Shown here: positions 24,500 through 34,220 of the stretch, piece after piece | Layout of the letters: each line of letters begins with the position of its first letter | Position numbering within the stretch: the stretch's first letter is position 1 | Origin: Bacillota bacterium | GTDB taxonomy: Bacteria; Bacillota; Clostridia; Tissierellales; Peptoniphilaceae | DNA length: 55,933 nucleotides | NCBI GenBank assembly: GCA_028724185.1 | Contig: JAQYDN010000023.1 | Span: 1 to 55,933, forward strand | Direction: 5' to 3' | Position numbers and translations under genes: made by a program | Notes under the pieces: generated by a model | What the model was told of the DNA's origin: nothing | What the model saw: the letters and a program-made list of their open reading frames with translations, nothing else | Databases searched by the model: none

Positions 24500-25963
24500 G
24501 TGAATACGGAATTCATAAAGTGCACAATCGGTAAGTTATTCATCATCCTCTCCGCCCTGATGCTCGTCCCCCTCTGCATATCTTTTCTATACAGAGAGGG
24601 CATGACCCACATGCTGAGCTTTATCATTCCCATCGTCATTTCGTTTACATTGGGAAAATTTTTAGAAAAGCGGGGAGACAACACCGGCGATTTTTACTTA
24701 AAAGAAGCGATGTTTATCGTGGCGATGGGCTGGATCGGCTTTTCGCTCTTGGGGGCGTTTCCCCTTATGCTCACGCCGATGGAGTATCCGACGTATATAG
24801 ACGCTTTATTCGAGATGGTCTCGGGCTTTACGACGACCGGCGCCTCGGTGGCGCGGAGCGTCGAAATCTTGCCGCACTCCATCATCTTTTGGCGCTCGAT
24901 GTCGCATTTAATCGGCGGAATGGGGATCCTCGTCTTTACCCTGGCGATACTCCCGAAGACCAACAGACACTCTTCGCTCATCATGCAGGCGGAAGTTCCG
25001 GGGCCGACGTTCGGCAAGATCACATCGAAACTGTCGGATACGGCGAGAGTCCTCTATACCATCTACCTGATAATGACCTTGATTACGATGATTCTTCTAT
25101 TATTCGGCGGCATGGACTTATTCGATGCGAGCATCTACGCGATGTCCACCGCCGCCACGGGAGGATTCGGCAACCGGGATATCTCCATCGGATTTTACGA
25201 CTCGAGATACATCGAGATCGTCCTCTCCGTCGCCATGGTCGCCTTCGGCGTCAACTTCAACGTCTATTACTATTCGATTTATCGAAGCGTTAAGGAGGGC
25301 GCCGACTCCGAAGAATTGAGATGGTATCTCGCGATCGTCGTGATTTCGACGCTTCTGATCTTTCTCAACATTCGTACCATGTACGACGACACCTCCTATA
25401 CCTTTTCAAACTCTCTTTTCGCCGTCGCCTCCGTGATGACGACGACCGGCTTTGTGTCCGCCGATTTCGGGACCTGGCCGCTTTTTTCGAGATTAATCCT
25501 CGTCCTTCTCATGTTTATCGGGGGATGTGCCGGCTCGACGGCGGGCGGCCTGAAAGTTTCGCGGATTATTATCTTGGTGAAGCGATCCTTCAACCAAATT
25601 AGAGAGTCGCAAAATCCGAAGCGCATCACGATTAACCGTCTCGACAGCAAGAAATTGGACGAAGATACCGAAGCCTCCGTGTCGAAATACTTTTCACTCT
25701 ACGTCCTGTTGTTTATGATTTTTCTGTTTATCGTGGCGCTCGACGTCGACGACTTCCAAACGGCGTTTACGACCGTCGCGACGACCATCAATAACGTCGG
25801 GCCGGGCATCGGAGAGTTCGGACCCATCGCAAACTTTGCCGCTATCGGCAACCTCTCGAAAGTTGCCTTAATCTTTGCGATGTTCATCGGGAGACTCGAG
25901 ATCTTTCCCATCCTCCTGCTCTTCACCCCGTCGACGTACAAGAACTTAAGGGGAAAGATATAG
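24500..25963 (+). CDS. trkH: Trk system potassium uptake protein TrkH
   Basis: A 487-residue membrane pore protein with the extra N-terminal helices of TrkH compared with KtrB. Pore-loop motifs include 'VSGFTTTGASVARS', 'STAATGGFGNRDIS', 'SVMTTTGFVSADFG' and 'TTINNVGPGIGEFG', and the family hallmark 'FIGGCAGSTAGGLKVSRI' is intact. GTG 24500 follows the trkA stop by 3 nt with TTGGAG upstream. A terminator closes the pair. Confidence 0.95.
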   Translation: MNTEFIKCTIGKLFIILSALMLVPLCISFLYREGMTHMLSFIIPIVISFTLGKFLEKRGDNTGDFYLKEAMFIVAMGWIGFSLLGAFPLMLTPMEYPTYIDALFEMVSGFTTTGASVARSVEILPHSIIFWRSMSHLIGGMGILVFTLAILPKTNRHSSLIMQAEVPGPTFGKITSKLSDTARVLYTIYLIMTLITMILLLFGGMDLFDASIYAMSTAATGGFGNRDISIGFYDSRYIEIVLSVAMVAFGVNFNVYYYSIYRSVKEGADSEELRWYLAIVVISTLLIFLNIRTMYDDTSYTFSNSLFAVASVMTTTGFVSADFGTWPLFSRLILVLLMFIGGCAGSTAGGLKVSRIIILVKRSFNQIRESQNPKRITINRLDSKKLDEDTEASVSKYFSLYVLLFMIFLFIVALDVDDFQTAFTTVATTINNVGPGIGEFGPIANFAAIGNLSKVALIFAMFIGRLEIFPILLLFTPSTYKNLRGKI

Positions 25964-25981
25964 ACAAAATGAGTTGGATAT

Positions 25982-26019
25982 AAAACCCATGTCGCGAGTA
26001 TTCGGCGGCATGGGTTTTT
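25982..26019 (+). terminator. Terminator after trkH
   Basis: A 10-bp stem AAAACCCATG (25982-25991) with CATGGGTTTT (26009-26018) and a T-run of five. Confidence 0.9.
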
Positions 26020-26269
26020 GATATCTTATGATAGACGTCGAAAAAACGCTATCATAATTAAAAATATAAAAATACGATCGTAGAAAATCGATTTTTATAT
26101 CATAAAAAAATTTAAGATCCTGTGTAGGGACGGCGAGTCGATGGGCGTGTATAGATATGATCGTCACATATTATTTCGTGCTTGCGCATAAAATCGCTCG
26201 GTACGCCGGAAAATTTTTTAGTATGTAATACTTTTGAAATAATCAATGTACTTTATAACGGGAGAGTCC
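26020..26269. other. AT-rich intergenic stretch upstream of the adhesin promoter
   Basis: No gene of credible length is seen on either strand. One 8-bp hairpin (26027-26034 with 26049-26056) follows the trkH terminator. The sequence is clearly more AT-rich than the housekeeping genes around it. I see no attachment site, insertion sequence end or known riboswitch. Confidence 0.5.
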
Positions 26270-26275
26270 TATAAT
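26270..26275 (+). promoter_or_regulatory. Putative -10 element of the adhesin gene
   Basis: TATAAT at 26270-26275, about 190 nt before the start codon; no convincing -35 box at normal spacing, suggesting an activator or a weak basal promoter. Confidence 0.5.
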
Positions 26276-26290
26276 ATAGTTAAGTACTAA

Positions 26291-26400
26291 ACTTCAAACG
26301 AAAACAAGTGAGGTGAACGGAAAAATGTCGAAAGTATAAACGTCTTATGAAAACGTTTGAAGTCTAAAACGACTCTTTATATGCAAATCGGCATATAAAG
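26291..26400 (+). promoter_or_regulatory. Structured 5' leader of the adhesin mRNA with tiny open frame
   Basis: Two perfect 10-bp inverted repeats occur in the leader. ACTTCAAACG (26291-26300) pairs with CGTTTGAAGT (26354-26363) and encloses a GAGGTGAA sequence followed by a four-codon frame, ATG at 26325 to TAA at 26339. The second, CTTTATATGC (26375-26384) with GCATATAAAG (26391-26400), forms a compact hairpin with a 6-nt loop. No T-run follows, so these are not terminators. They may control translation or stability of the long mRNA. Confidence 0.55.
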
Positions 26401-26461
26401 ACCATGTGCAATAAAACGTGAAGAATATAGGAAGACGTCTACGATGAAGGGAGAGGGGAGT

Positions 26462-29400
26462 ATGAATATAAACAAGCGAGCGACGGCTCTATTTTTAAGT
26501 TTACTGATGGTTTTAACATCTATTTTCATACCCGGAAGCAGCATTAAGGCGGAAGCGGTCAGTCAAAATGACTTTGACGTCAATACGGATTGGGTATTTT
26601 CGAACGAAGATATCGTCACATCTGAACACACAGCGGTTGAAACCAAAGAGGGAGGATTTGACGCCTATAAAAAAGCGACTTCTAATATCGGGGATGTCGG
26701 CGTAACCTCTACATTTACGCCGACGGCAGGTAGGCCGGACGGGGTATCCTATCTGTCTAACAATGGTATTAACCAAGCTGCTTATGGAGCAAGACCTGGG
26801 ATGTTTTATGGGGATCCTACTCCGGCCTCCATTCCTGCACTGGGGATAGATGCACAACCGGGATCAGTTATAACTCCGCAAAATACCTATGCATCTTATA
26901 CCAAGATGAATATGAACGGTCAACCGGCAGAGGAAGGAATACTGACCTTTACTTTTGATAAAGAAGTTACAGATCCTGTCCTCGATTTGTCGGGATTAGG
27001 AGGATTTGTCACAGCGGGCGCGACATATTATAAAAATAATGTTGGACCTTATTTTGCATCAAGAGCATCTTTTAACAGTACGGACTTGGAACTTCTTACA
27101 AATGGGATCACTCTAGAGAAAGTCGCAAGTAATTCGAACTTAATTATTAAGGATAGCAAGATTATAAGAGTCGACAAGAGAAATACCCATACAAGGGCGG
27201 AGGTCGATCCAGATCAACCTTATAATATTACAAGTTATAGGGATGATTATTCCGGCAAAGTATTTACTGCCAGGGGTCCAAACCTTGAGCCGGCGGGAAC
27301 TGGCAGTGTTATCTTAAGAGGAACGTTTGATAAAGTCAGTTTTAAACTTTATCATGTTGCCACGCCATATTCCGCTTTTTCAACTGAAGATTATGGAACT
27401 GGCGAGATATACTCATGGAACAGTTCATGGGGTCCGCAATTTGGCGATGGCGTTAACGGCTTAAATATCTTAAATTCGGAATACTACAATATAGGTTATA
27501 GTACGTTTAACGGAACAAATCAAAATCTCGACTTGTTCCGTGCATCCCTACGTTTGCCTAAGCTTTCCAGTATTGGAGACAAAGTTTGGGTCGACGCGAG
27601 CGGGAACGGGATTCAAGACGAAGGAGAGAACGGTTTAGCGGGAGTTAAAGTAGAACTCTTAGATGCTAACGGACAGCCGGCTAAAGACTTCTATGGAAAT
27701 AACGTAGGACCTCAAGTAACAGGTGAAGACGGGACATATAAGTTTGATCGATTGGCCGCCGGAAACTATAAGGTAAAATTCACTAAGCCGGATGGTTCCG
27801 AATACAAATTTACACAACAAGTTTCGGGTAATGACGTTAATTCCGATGCGGGAATCGACGGCACGACCGATGAATTCATCTTAGGAGTCAAAGAAGACAA
27901 GACGAATGTCGACGCAGGATTCGTTATACCGGCAAGTATCTCCGGCAAAGCTTGGGTGGACGATAACTCGAACGGTATTCAAGATCCGAATGAAATAAAA
28001 GTGCCGGAAGGAACCAAGGCAAAGCTTACCGACAGCAACGGGAATGCGGTAAAAGATCTGGACGGAAACGATGTTTCCGAAGTAACTGTAAAAAAAGACG
28101 GAACCTATCAATTTACCAACCTACTTCCCGGAGACTACAGGGTTGTATTTATTGTTCCGGAGGGAGCTAAGATTACCCAAAAAGATGCCGGAACGGATGA
28201 TGCGAAGGATTCGGATGCCGATAAGCTTAGCGGACAAACCGACATCATCCGCTTACAATCCGGAGAACATCGAGAAAATATTGACATCGGAGTATGGCCG
28301 AAAGAATATATCGTGACCCATGAATTTAAATCGGGAACTCCGGGCATCGAACTTCCTGATGAAGTTAGAAATTTACGTCCGGAAAATCAAACGGGTAAAT
28401 ACGATGGCGAGACTGTAACACCGACGACTCCTACAGAGAACACTGTTGAAACAGACGAAGGAACCTGGGTCTTTGAAGCTTATGATGAAGAGAGCAAGAC
28501 CATAGACGGTGCCGACCAAAAATTCGTCGGTACTTGGACGTTGAGACCGAAACAATATAGAGTAACCTATGAATTTAAGTCTGGAACTGAAGGGGTAGAG
28601 CTTCCTAAGGCCGTCAAAGTCTTTTTACCGGAAGACCAAACGGGTAAACACGATGGCGATACTGTAAAACCGGCGGTTCCTGAAAAGAAGACTTTTGAAA
28701 CAGACGAAGGAACATGGGAATTTAAAGGTTATCAAGAAAACGGCGAGGAAGTTACAAGCAAAACAATAGATAAAGCAGACCAAAACTTCGTTGGAATTTG
28801 GGAATTTACACCAAAACTCGAGGCACCACAGACTTATAAAGTAACGCATGAATTTGTTTCAGGAACTCAGGGATTTGAGCTTCCTAAAGCGATAAAAGAT
28901 TTATTGCCGGATGATCAGGTAGGTAAACGTAATGGCGATAAAGTAAGCCCGACTGATCCTGTTCAGAAAGAATATAAAATTGAAGGCGAAGGAGCTTGGA
29001 TATTTGAAGGTTATAAGGATTATGATGAGAATTCCCAACCGACTATAGATAATGCCGATTATAATTTTGTAGGTGTCTGGAGATTTGCTCCATTAACTTA
29101 CAAAGTAACGCATGAATTTATATCGGGAACAAAGGGCAAGGTACTTCCGGATAATGTAATAGCTTTATTGCCGGAGGATCAAACGAACAAAAATGATGGA
29201 GAGAAGGTAACACCGTCAAATCCTAAAGATAATGTTAAGTCAGTTGAAGATACACTTAACGACGGAATTTGGGATTTTAAAGGTTATCAAGAAAATGGCG
29301 AAGAAGTTACAAGCAAAACAATAGATAAAGCAGACCAAAACTTCGTTGGAATTTGGGAATTTACACCAAATAACTATGCTGTCACGTATACCTTTCAATC

Positions 29401-32400
29401 GATTACGGAAGGTAAGGAGCTGCCTGGTAAGATAGCGAATGCTGTACCTGGTAAATTAGAAAATTTAATCGATCGAGAGCGAGTAACTTCCACATCTCCA
29501 ACTACCACGGAATATAAGGTTAAAGGTGGAAAGTGGGTATTTGAAGGTTACGACAAAGATTTTATTATTATCGATAAGGACGCCGGTCAAGAGGGGCGAA
29601 ACTTCGAGGGAAGATGGAGATTTATTCCAAATCCCGCGAGTATTTCAGGTAAAGTTTGGATTGATGCTGATAAAGATGGTATTCGCAGTGTAAGTGAGAC
29701 ACAGGTTCCAGAAAATTTAATAGCGAGATTAACAGATATAGATGGAAATGCTGTGAAAGATCTTGATGGAAGTGATATAGAAGACATTTTGATAGGTGAA
29801 GATGGAGCCTATAGGTTTGAAAATTTACCAGCAGGAAATTATAAAGTGATCTTTAAAGCGCCAAGTGGAACAGATTTCACAATTAAATATCAAGGGCTTG
29901 CCGATACAGATTCGAATGTTAATTCAGATGGAAAAACAGACCCTATCGAATTACAAGCAGGCGGCAACGAAGAGAATATAGACGCTGGTGTACTACCTAA
30001 AGAATATAAAGTAATGTACACATTCGTGTCGAGAACTCCGGGAAAAATTCTTCCTAAAAATGTATTAGATTTGTTACCGGCTGATCAAGAAGGCAAAGGG
30101 AATGGCGTAACAGTCGAGCCAACAACTCCGATCCCAACAAGAGTAGAGAGCGACAAAGGAACATGGATATTTAAGGGTTATGATAGTCTAAGTATAAAAA
30201 TCAGCAATGACGATGCACACTTTATCGGAACTTGGGAATTCGAAGAAAAAGATCCGGTTGTATTGTCCAGCATAGGGGATACTGTATGGAAGGACACTAA
30301 CAACAACGGCATACAAGATGATGGAGAAGAGGGATTAGCCGGAGTAATCGTCAGATTGTTAGACATAAACAGTAATCCGATAAAAGATGTGACAGGAAGC
30401 CCGATAGCAGATCAAACAACTGATAAATATGGGAAATATAAATTTGATAACTTAATGTCGGGAGATTATATCGTTCAAGTTATTGCGGGAGAAAATCAAG
30501 GTATAACAAAGAAAACACAAGGCGACAATAGAGCGAAGGATTCCGACGTCGATCCGGTATCGGGAAAGACGGAAGTTATTACTTTAACCGAAAATGATCA
30601 CCGAACCGATATTGATGCCGGTATCGTTGACTTATATAAAGTAACGTATGACTTTAAATCCGGTACCGAAGATAAGGATCTACCTCAAGAAGTGATTAGG
30701 CTATTACCGGAAGATAATAAGAAGTATACGAACGGGACCAGGGTAACAGCTGAACGACCGAAATTTGACATGGTAAAAGTTGACGACGGCACTTGGAGAT
30801 TTGAAGGCTATGACAAGAAGAGCGGCAAAATCGATAATGCGGACGAACACTTTATCGGAACATGGACATTTACTCCGAACAATACGGAAGAGCCGACGAC
30901 AGATAAAGGAAGCGTCGATGTTAAGTATATAACGACGGACGGAAAGGTTCTGGAGGGTCCGACGAATGTCAAGAAAGATGCACCGGTAGGTGAAGCCTAC
31001 ACGACGGAGCAAAAGACCTTCGACGGCTATGAATTCGTCAAGATGGGTGAAACTTCAGCGGATGCCAGCGGAAAAGTAACAAAAGGCGATCAACACGTCA
31101 TTTACGTCTACAAGCCGGTAGAACCGACGACAGATAAAGGAAGCGTCGATGTTAAGTATATAACGACGGACGGAAAAGTTCTGGAGGGTCCGACGAGCGT
31201 CAAGCAAGACGCGCCGGCGGGCGAAGCATATACGACAGGCGCAAAAAATTTTGAGGGGTACGAATATGTAAAACTGGCTGACGACTCCGCTGCGCCGACC
31301 GGCACGGTCAAAGCGGGAGAAACGCAGCACGTTATCTATGTCTATGAAAAGACAGAACCGACACCCAAAACCGGCAATGTCTACGTAAAATATATTGCAG
31401 AAGACGGAACAGTTTTGGAAGAAGAAAGTGCAGTTAAAGAAAATGCTCCTGTAGGTGAAGCATATGCAACCGAACAAAAGGCCTTTGAGGGATATAAATT
31501 CGTGAGAATGGAAGACGGTTCTGCAGAAAGAATCGGGACAGTCACTGAAGAAGATCAGTACGTCGTCTATGTTTACGAAAAGATACCTGAGAATGCCGAA
31601 ACAGGAAGCGTCTATGTCAAATATGTGACGGAAGACGGTGACGTTCTAGAGGCTGAAAGTGCAGTTAAGGAAAATGCACCGGTCGGCGACGACTATACGA
31701 CGGAGCAAAAGGCCTTCGACGGCTATGAATTTGTCGAAATGAAAGAAGGCTCTGCCTCCGCAGAAGGAAAGGTCAAAGTAGAAGATCAACATGTCGTTTA
31801 TGTCTACAAGAGAGTGAAATTTAATGTAACCCATACATTTAAATCGAGCGATCCGAATAGAGTACTTCCGGAAGAAGTAAAAGCTCTGCTCCCGGAAGAT
31901 CAAACCGGTAAGAACGGAACGACGGTTACTCCGACACAGCCGACTTCGACAACAGTTACGACACCTGACGGAACATGGACGTTCAAAGGCTACGATAAAG
32001 ACCGTGAAACGGTCAATGGTGCTAATGTAAACTTTGTAGGAACATGGGATTTTACGCCGAACAAAGAAACCGGAAGCGTCGATGTTAAATACGTGACGAC
32101 AGACGGAACAGTGATAGAAGGTCCGACGAGTGTCAAACAAGACGCGCCGGCGGGCGAAGCATATATGACAGGCGCAAAAAATTTTGAAGGGTACGAATAT
32201 GTAAAACTGGCTGACGATTCCGCTCCATCCGTCGGCACGGTCAAAGCGGGAGAAACGCAACACGTCATTTACGTCTACAAACCGGTAGAACCGACGACGG
32301 ATAAAGGAAGCGTCGATGTTAAGTATATAACGACGAACGGGAAGGTTCTGGAGGGTCCGACGAGCGTCAAGAAAGATGCATCGGTAGGCGAAGGTTACAC

Positions 32401-33955
32401 GACGGAGCAAAAGACGTTCGAAGGTTACAAATTTAAAGAAATGCAAGCGGGCTCTGCACCGGCTAACGGTACGGTAAAGAAAGGTGATCAACACGTCGTC
32501 TATGTCTACGAAAAAGTAGAACCGACGACGGAAACCGGAAACGTCGACGTAACCTATATCACAGAAGGCGGAAAAGTGATAGAAGGCCCGACGAGCATTA
32601 AGAAAGACGCACCGATAGGCGAAAGCTACACGACGAGAAAGAAGACCTTTGACGGATATGAATTCGTCAGAATGGACAGAGACTCCGCACCCGCTAACGG
32701 CACGGTAAAGAAAGGCGATCAACACGTCGTCTACGTCTATAAAGCCGTAACGCCAGTAGAAGAAGGCTACAAGGTGACGTACGAATTCAAATCGGGTACG
32801 CCGGGCAAATCACTTCCGAAGCAGGTAACGGACTTATTGCCCTCGGATCAATCGGGTAAGAAGAACGGAGAGAAAGTCACTCCGATACAACCGACTGACA
32901 AGACGGTCAAGGTGCCCGATGGAGTTTGGACATTTGAAGGTTATGACCCGACGAGTCAAACTATCGATAAGAAGGACGCAAAATTTGTCGGTACGTGGAA
33001 ATTTACGCCGAATCAAGAAACCGGAAATGTCGACGTGAAATACGTGACGGAGGACGGTAAGGTTTTAGAAGGTCCGACGAATGTTAAGAAAGACAAACCG
33101 ACAGGCGAAAAGTATACGACCGATCTTAAGAAGTTTAAAGGATATCAATTCGTAAAATTGGAAGACGGATCGGCTCCGGCAAATGGAGAAGTAAAGAAAG
33201 GCGATCAACACGTTGTCTATGTCTATCGGGAGATTACGCCCGACACGAAGACGGGGAGCGTCTATGTAGAATATGTCACGGAAGACGGTGAGATTTTAGA
33301 AGGTCCGACCGATGTTAAGAAGGATGCACCGTTGGGTGAAAAGTATACGACAGAAAAGAAAGCGTTCGACGGATACGAATTCGTCGAGATGAAAGATGAT
33401 TCCGATCCCGCGACAGGAACGGTCAAAGCGGAAGACCAACACGTCATCTACGTCTATAAGAAAAAAGCGGACAATAAAGAAGACGAGTACAAGGTCATCC
33501 ACGAATTTGAATCGGGAACCGAAGGCAAGAAGCTTCCGAAAGAAATCATGGATCTGCTGCCGCCCGCTCAACTCCATAAGAAAAACGGAGAAAAAGTTAC
33601 GCCGACCAATCCTTCGAAGATGAAGATAAAAACGGCCGACGGAACCTGGGAATTTAAAGGTTACGACAAAGCCGATAAAACCATCGACGGCGCGGATGCC
33701 AAGTTTGTCGGGAAATGGGTATTCACACCGAATAGTGCGAAACCGACCGATGCGAACTCGAAAAACGACGGCAAGGGAACACCGGGAAAGAACTTAGGAG
33801 GTTCTACCGCGAAAGGTGATTTATCCGGAAAGAACTTGCCGAAGACGGGAGACGGATTGGATCCGTCGTTCTACGTCATGCTTCTTCTCGTCGCAGGGGC
33901 AGGATTAACTGCTCTCGGAATGAAAGAGAGGAGGAAAATGAAAAATAAATTTTGA
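26462..33955 (+). CDS. Giant LPxTG-anchored repeat adhesin (SdrD-B, SHIRT and MucBP domains)
   Basis: About 2,497 residues. Signal peptide 1-28 (basic start, hydrophobic core, cleavage likely after 'IKAEA'). Residues ~29-365 are a non-repeat N-terminal region I do not recognise, perhaps the ligand-binding head. Then two SdrD-B-like domains (~368-615, with 'GNGIQDEGE' calcium-loop motifs), five SHIRT-like repeats (~616-1056), an SdrD-B-like domain (~1057), SHIRT 6 (~1181), a fourth SdrD-B-like domain (~1268) and SHIRT 7 (~1392). From ~1483 MucBP-like repeats alternate with SHIRT: four MucBP, one SHIRT, three MucBP, one SHIRT, two MucBP, one SHIRT. A Gly/Lys linker leads to the sortase motif LPKTG at 2459-2463, a hydrophobic segment and a basic tail. 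MucBP domains in other bacteria bind mucus; SHIRT arrays are rod-like spacers. ATG 26462 is preferred because a G-rich ribosome binding site lies just upstream; ATG 26444 would add six residues. No sortase gene is nearby. Confidence 0.92.
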   Translation: MNINKRATALFLSLLMVLTSIFIPGSSIKAEAVSQNDFDVNTDWVFSNEDIVTSEHTAVETKEGGFDAYKKATSNIGDVGVTSTFTPTAGRPDGVSYLSNNGINQAAYGARPGMFYGDPTPASIPALGIDAQPGSVITPQNTYASYTKMNMNGQPAEEGILTFTFDKEVTDPVLDLSGLGGFVTAGATYYKNNVGPYFASRASFNSTDLELLTNGITLEKVASNSNLIIKDSKIIRVDKRNTHTRAEVDPDQPYNITSYRDDYSGKVFTARGPNLEPAGTGSVILRGTFDKVSFKLYHVATPYSAFSTEDYGTGEIYSWNSSWGPQFGDGVNGLNILNSEYYNIGYSTFNGTNQNLDLFRASLRLPKLSSIGDKVWVDASGNGIQDEGENGLAGVKVELLDANGQPAKDFYGNNVGPQVTGEDGTYKFDRLAAGNYKVKFTKPDGSEYKFTQQVSGNDVNSDAGIDGTTDEFILGVKEDKTNVDAGFVIPASISGKAWVDDNSNGIQDPNEIKVPEGTKAKLTDSNGNAVKDLDGNDVSEVTVKKDGTYQFTNLLPGDYRVVFIVPEGAKITQKDAGTDDAKDSDADKLSGQTDIIRLQSGEHRENIDIGVWPKEYIVTHEFKSGTPGIELPDEVRNLRPENQTGKYDGETVTPTTPTENTVETDEGTWVFEAYDEESKTIDGADQKFVGTWTLRPKQYRVTYEFKSGTEGVELPKAVKVFLPEDQTGKHDGDTVKPAVPEKKTFETDEGTWEFKGYQENGEEVTSKTIDKADQNFVGIWEFTPKLEAPQTYKVTHEFVSGTQGFELPKAIKDLLPDDQVGKRNGDKVSPTDPVQKEYKIEGEGAWIFEGYKDYDENSQPTIDNADYNFVGVWRFAPLTYKVTHEFISGTKGKVLPDNVIALLPEDQTNKNDGEKVTPSNPKDNVKSVEDTLNDGIWDFKGYQENGEEVTSKTIDKADQNFVGIWEFTPNNYAVTYTFQSITEGKELPGKIANAVPGKLENLIDRERVTSTSPTTTEYKVKGGKWVFEGYDKDFIIIDKDAGQEGRNFEGRWRFIPNPASISGKVWIDADKDGIRSVSETQVPENLIARLTDIDGNAVKDLDGSDIEDILIGEDGAYRFENLPAGNYKVIFKAPSGTDFTIKYQGLADTDSNVNSDGKTDPIELQAGGNEENIDAGVLPKEYKVMYTFVSRTPGKILPKNVLDLLPADQEGKGNGVTVEPTTPIPTRVESDKGTWIFKGYDSLSIKISNDDAHFIGTWEFEEKDPVVLSSIGDTVWKDTNNNGIQDDGEEGLAGVIVRLLDINSNPIKDVTGSPIADQTTDKYGKYKFDNLMSGDYIVQVIAGENQGITKKTQGDNRAKDSDVDPVSGKTEVITLTENDHRTDIDAGIVDLYKVTYDFKSGTEDKDLPQEVIRLLPEDNKKYTNGTRVTAERPKFDMVKVDDGTWRFEGYDKKSGKIDNADEHFIGTWTFTPNNTEEPTTDKGSVDVKYITTDGKVLEGPTNVKKDAPVGEAYTTEQKTFDGYEFVKMGETSADASGKVTKGDQHVIYVYKPVEPTTDKGSVDVKYITTDGKVLEGPTSVKQDAPAGEAYTTGAKNFEGYEYVKLADDSAAPTGTVKAGETQHVIYVYEKTEPTPKTGNVYVKYIAEDGTVLEEESAVKENAPVGEAYATEQKAFEGYKFVRMEDGSAERIGTVTEEDQYVVYVYEKIPENAETGSVYVKYVTEDGDVLEAESAVKENAPVGDDYTTEQKAFDGYEFVEMKEGSASAEGKVKVEDQHVVYVYKRVKFNVTHTFKSSDPNRVLPEEVKALLPEDQTGKNGTTVTPTQPTSTTVTTPDGTWTFKGYDKDRETVNGANVNFVGTWDFTPNKETGSVDVKYVTTDGTVIEGPTSVKQDAPAGEAYMTGAKNFEGYEYVKLADDSAPSVGTVKAGETQHVIYVYKPVEPTTDKGSVDVKYITTNGKVLEGPTSVKKDASVGEGYTTEQKTFEGYKFKEMQAGSAPANGTVKKGDQHVVYVYEKVEPTTETGNVDVTYITEGGKVIEGPTSIKKDAPIGESYTTRKKTFDGYEFVRMDRDSAPANGTVKKGDQHVVYVYKAVTPVEEGYKVTYEFKSGTPGKSLPKQVTDLLPSDQSGKKNGEKVTPIQPTDKTVKVPDGVWTFEGYDPTSQTIDKKDAKFVGTWKFTPNQETGNVDVKYVTEDGKVLEGPTNVKKDKPTGEKYTTDLKKFKGYQFVKLEDGSAPANGEVKKGDQHVVYVYREITPDTKTGSVYVEYVTEDGEILEGPTDVKKDAPLGEKYTTEKKAFDGYEFVEMKDDSDPATGTVKAEDQHVIYVYKKKADNKEDEYKVIHEFESGTEGKKLPKEIMDLLPPAQLHKKNGEKVTPTNPSKMKIKTADGTWEFKGYDKADKTIDGADAKFVGKWVFTPNSAKPTDANSKNDGKGTPGKNLGGSTAKGDLSGKNLPKTGDGLDPSFYVMLLLVAGAGLTALGMKERRKMKNKF
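28716..28815 (+). repeat. 100-bp direct repeat, copy 1, in the adhesin gene
   Basis: This segment encodes the C-terminal half of SHIRT repeat 2 and recurs at 29271-29370 with only about three mismatches, although the flanking repeats are much more diverged. It indicates a recent duplication or gene conversion. Confidence 0.9.
29271..29370 (+). repeat. 100-bp direct repeat, copy 2, in the adhesin gene
   Basis: Second copy of the sequence at 28716-28815, in SHIRT repeat 4; the copies are 555 bp apart, in frame. Confidence 0.9.
30908..33470 (+). repeat. MucBP repeat array (nine copies, about 230 bp each, interrupted by SHIRT units)
   Basis: Units begin near 30908, 31139, 31372, 31604, 32069, 32308, 32533, 33022 and 33253. 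Copies 2 and 5 (31198-31345 and 32128-32285) are nearly identical at DNA level, as are the first halves of copies 1, 2 and 6. Each ends with a conserved 'QHV-YVY' segment. Confidence 0.85.
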
Positions 33956-33984
33956 AAAAATCAGACATACTGATTAGTTTAAGA

Positions 33985-34023
33985 ATAGTGCTAATGATTG
34001 TTTCATTAGCACTATCTTTTTTT
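33985..34023 (+). terminator. Terminator of the adhesin gene
   Basis: A perfect 13-bp stem (33985-33997 with 34003-34015), 5-nt loop, then seven T. Confidence 0.95.
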
Positions 34024-34220
34024 GTAATCATTGAAAGAGAATGTTTCGACGAACGAAAAAGATGTGTGTCGAGACCGGAGCAATAATAGAGGAGATAGTT
34101 AAAGTTAGGCTGCTTTTTGTGAATTCAACCTATACGGGGATGATTTTTTAACATAAATATCGGTCGATAGCGGGTTTAGCGGAGTACAATTTGTTTAAAT
34201 AAAAAATAGATTGTTATTTT
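34024..34220. other. Intergenic stretch between the adhesin terminator and the yraN promoter
   Basis: No credible gene on either strand and no recognised RNA. It is AT-rich like the region upstream of the adhesin. A TACAAT at 34185-34190 could be a further -10 box but lacks a -35 partner. Confidence 0.4.

Noticed and set aside
31646-32725. 359-codon reverse-strand open frame in the adhesin
   Set aside because: Produced by the repetitive coding sequence on the other strand; composition rich in Arg/Phe/Cys and no start signal.
30908-33470. Repeat array considered as a CRISPR array
   Set aside because: Repeats are in-frame, ~230 bp, diverged and encode MucBP-like domains; no short repeats with unique spacers.
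26020-34220. Adhesin block as a mobile element
   Set aside because: No transposase, integrase, terminal inverted repeats or target duplications could be found; only composition differs.
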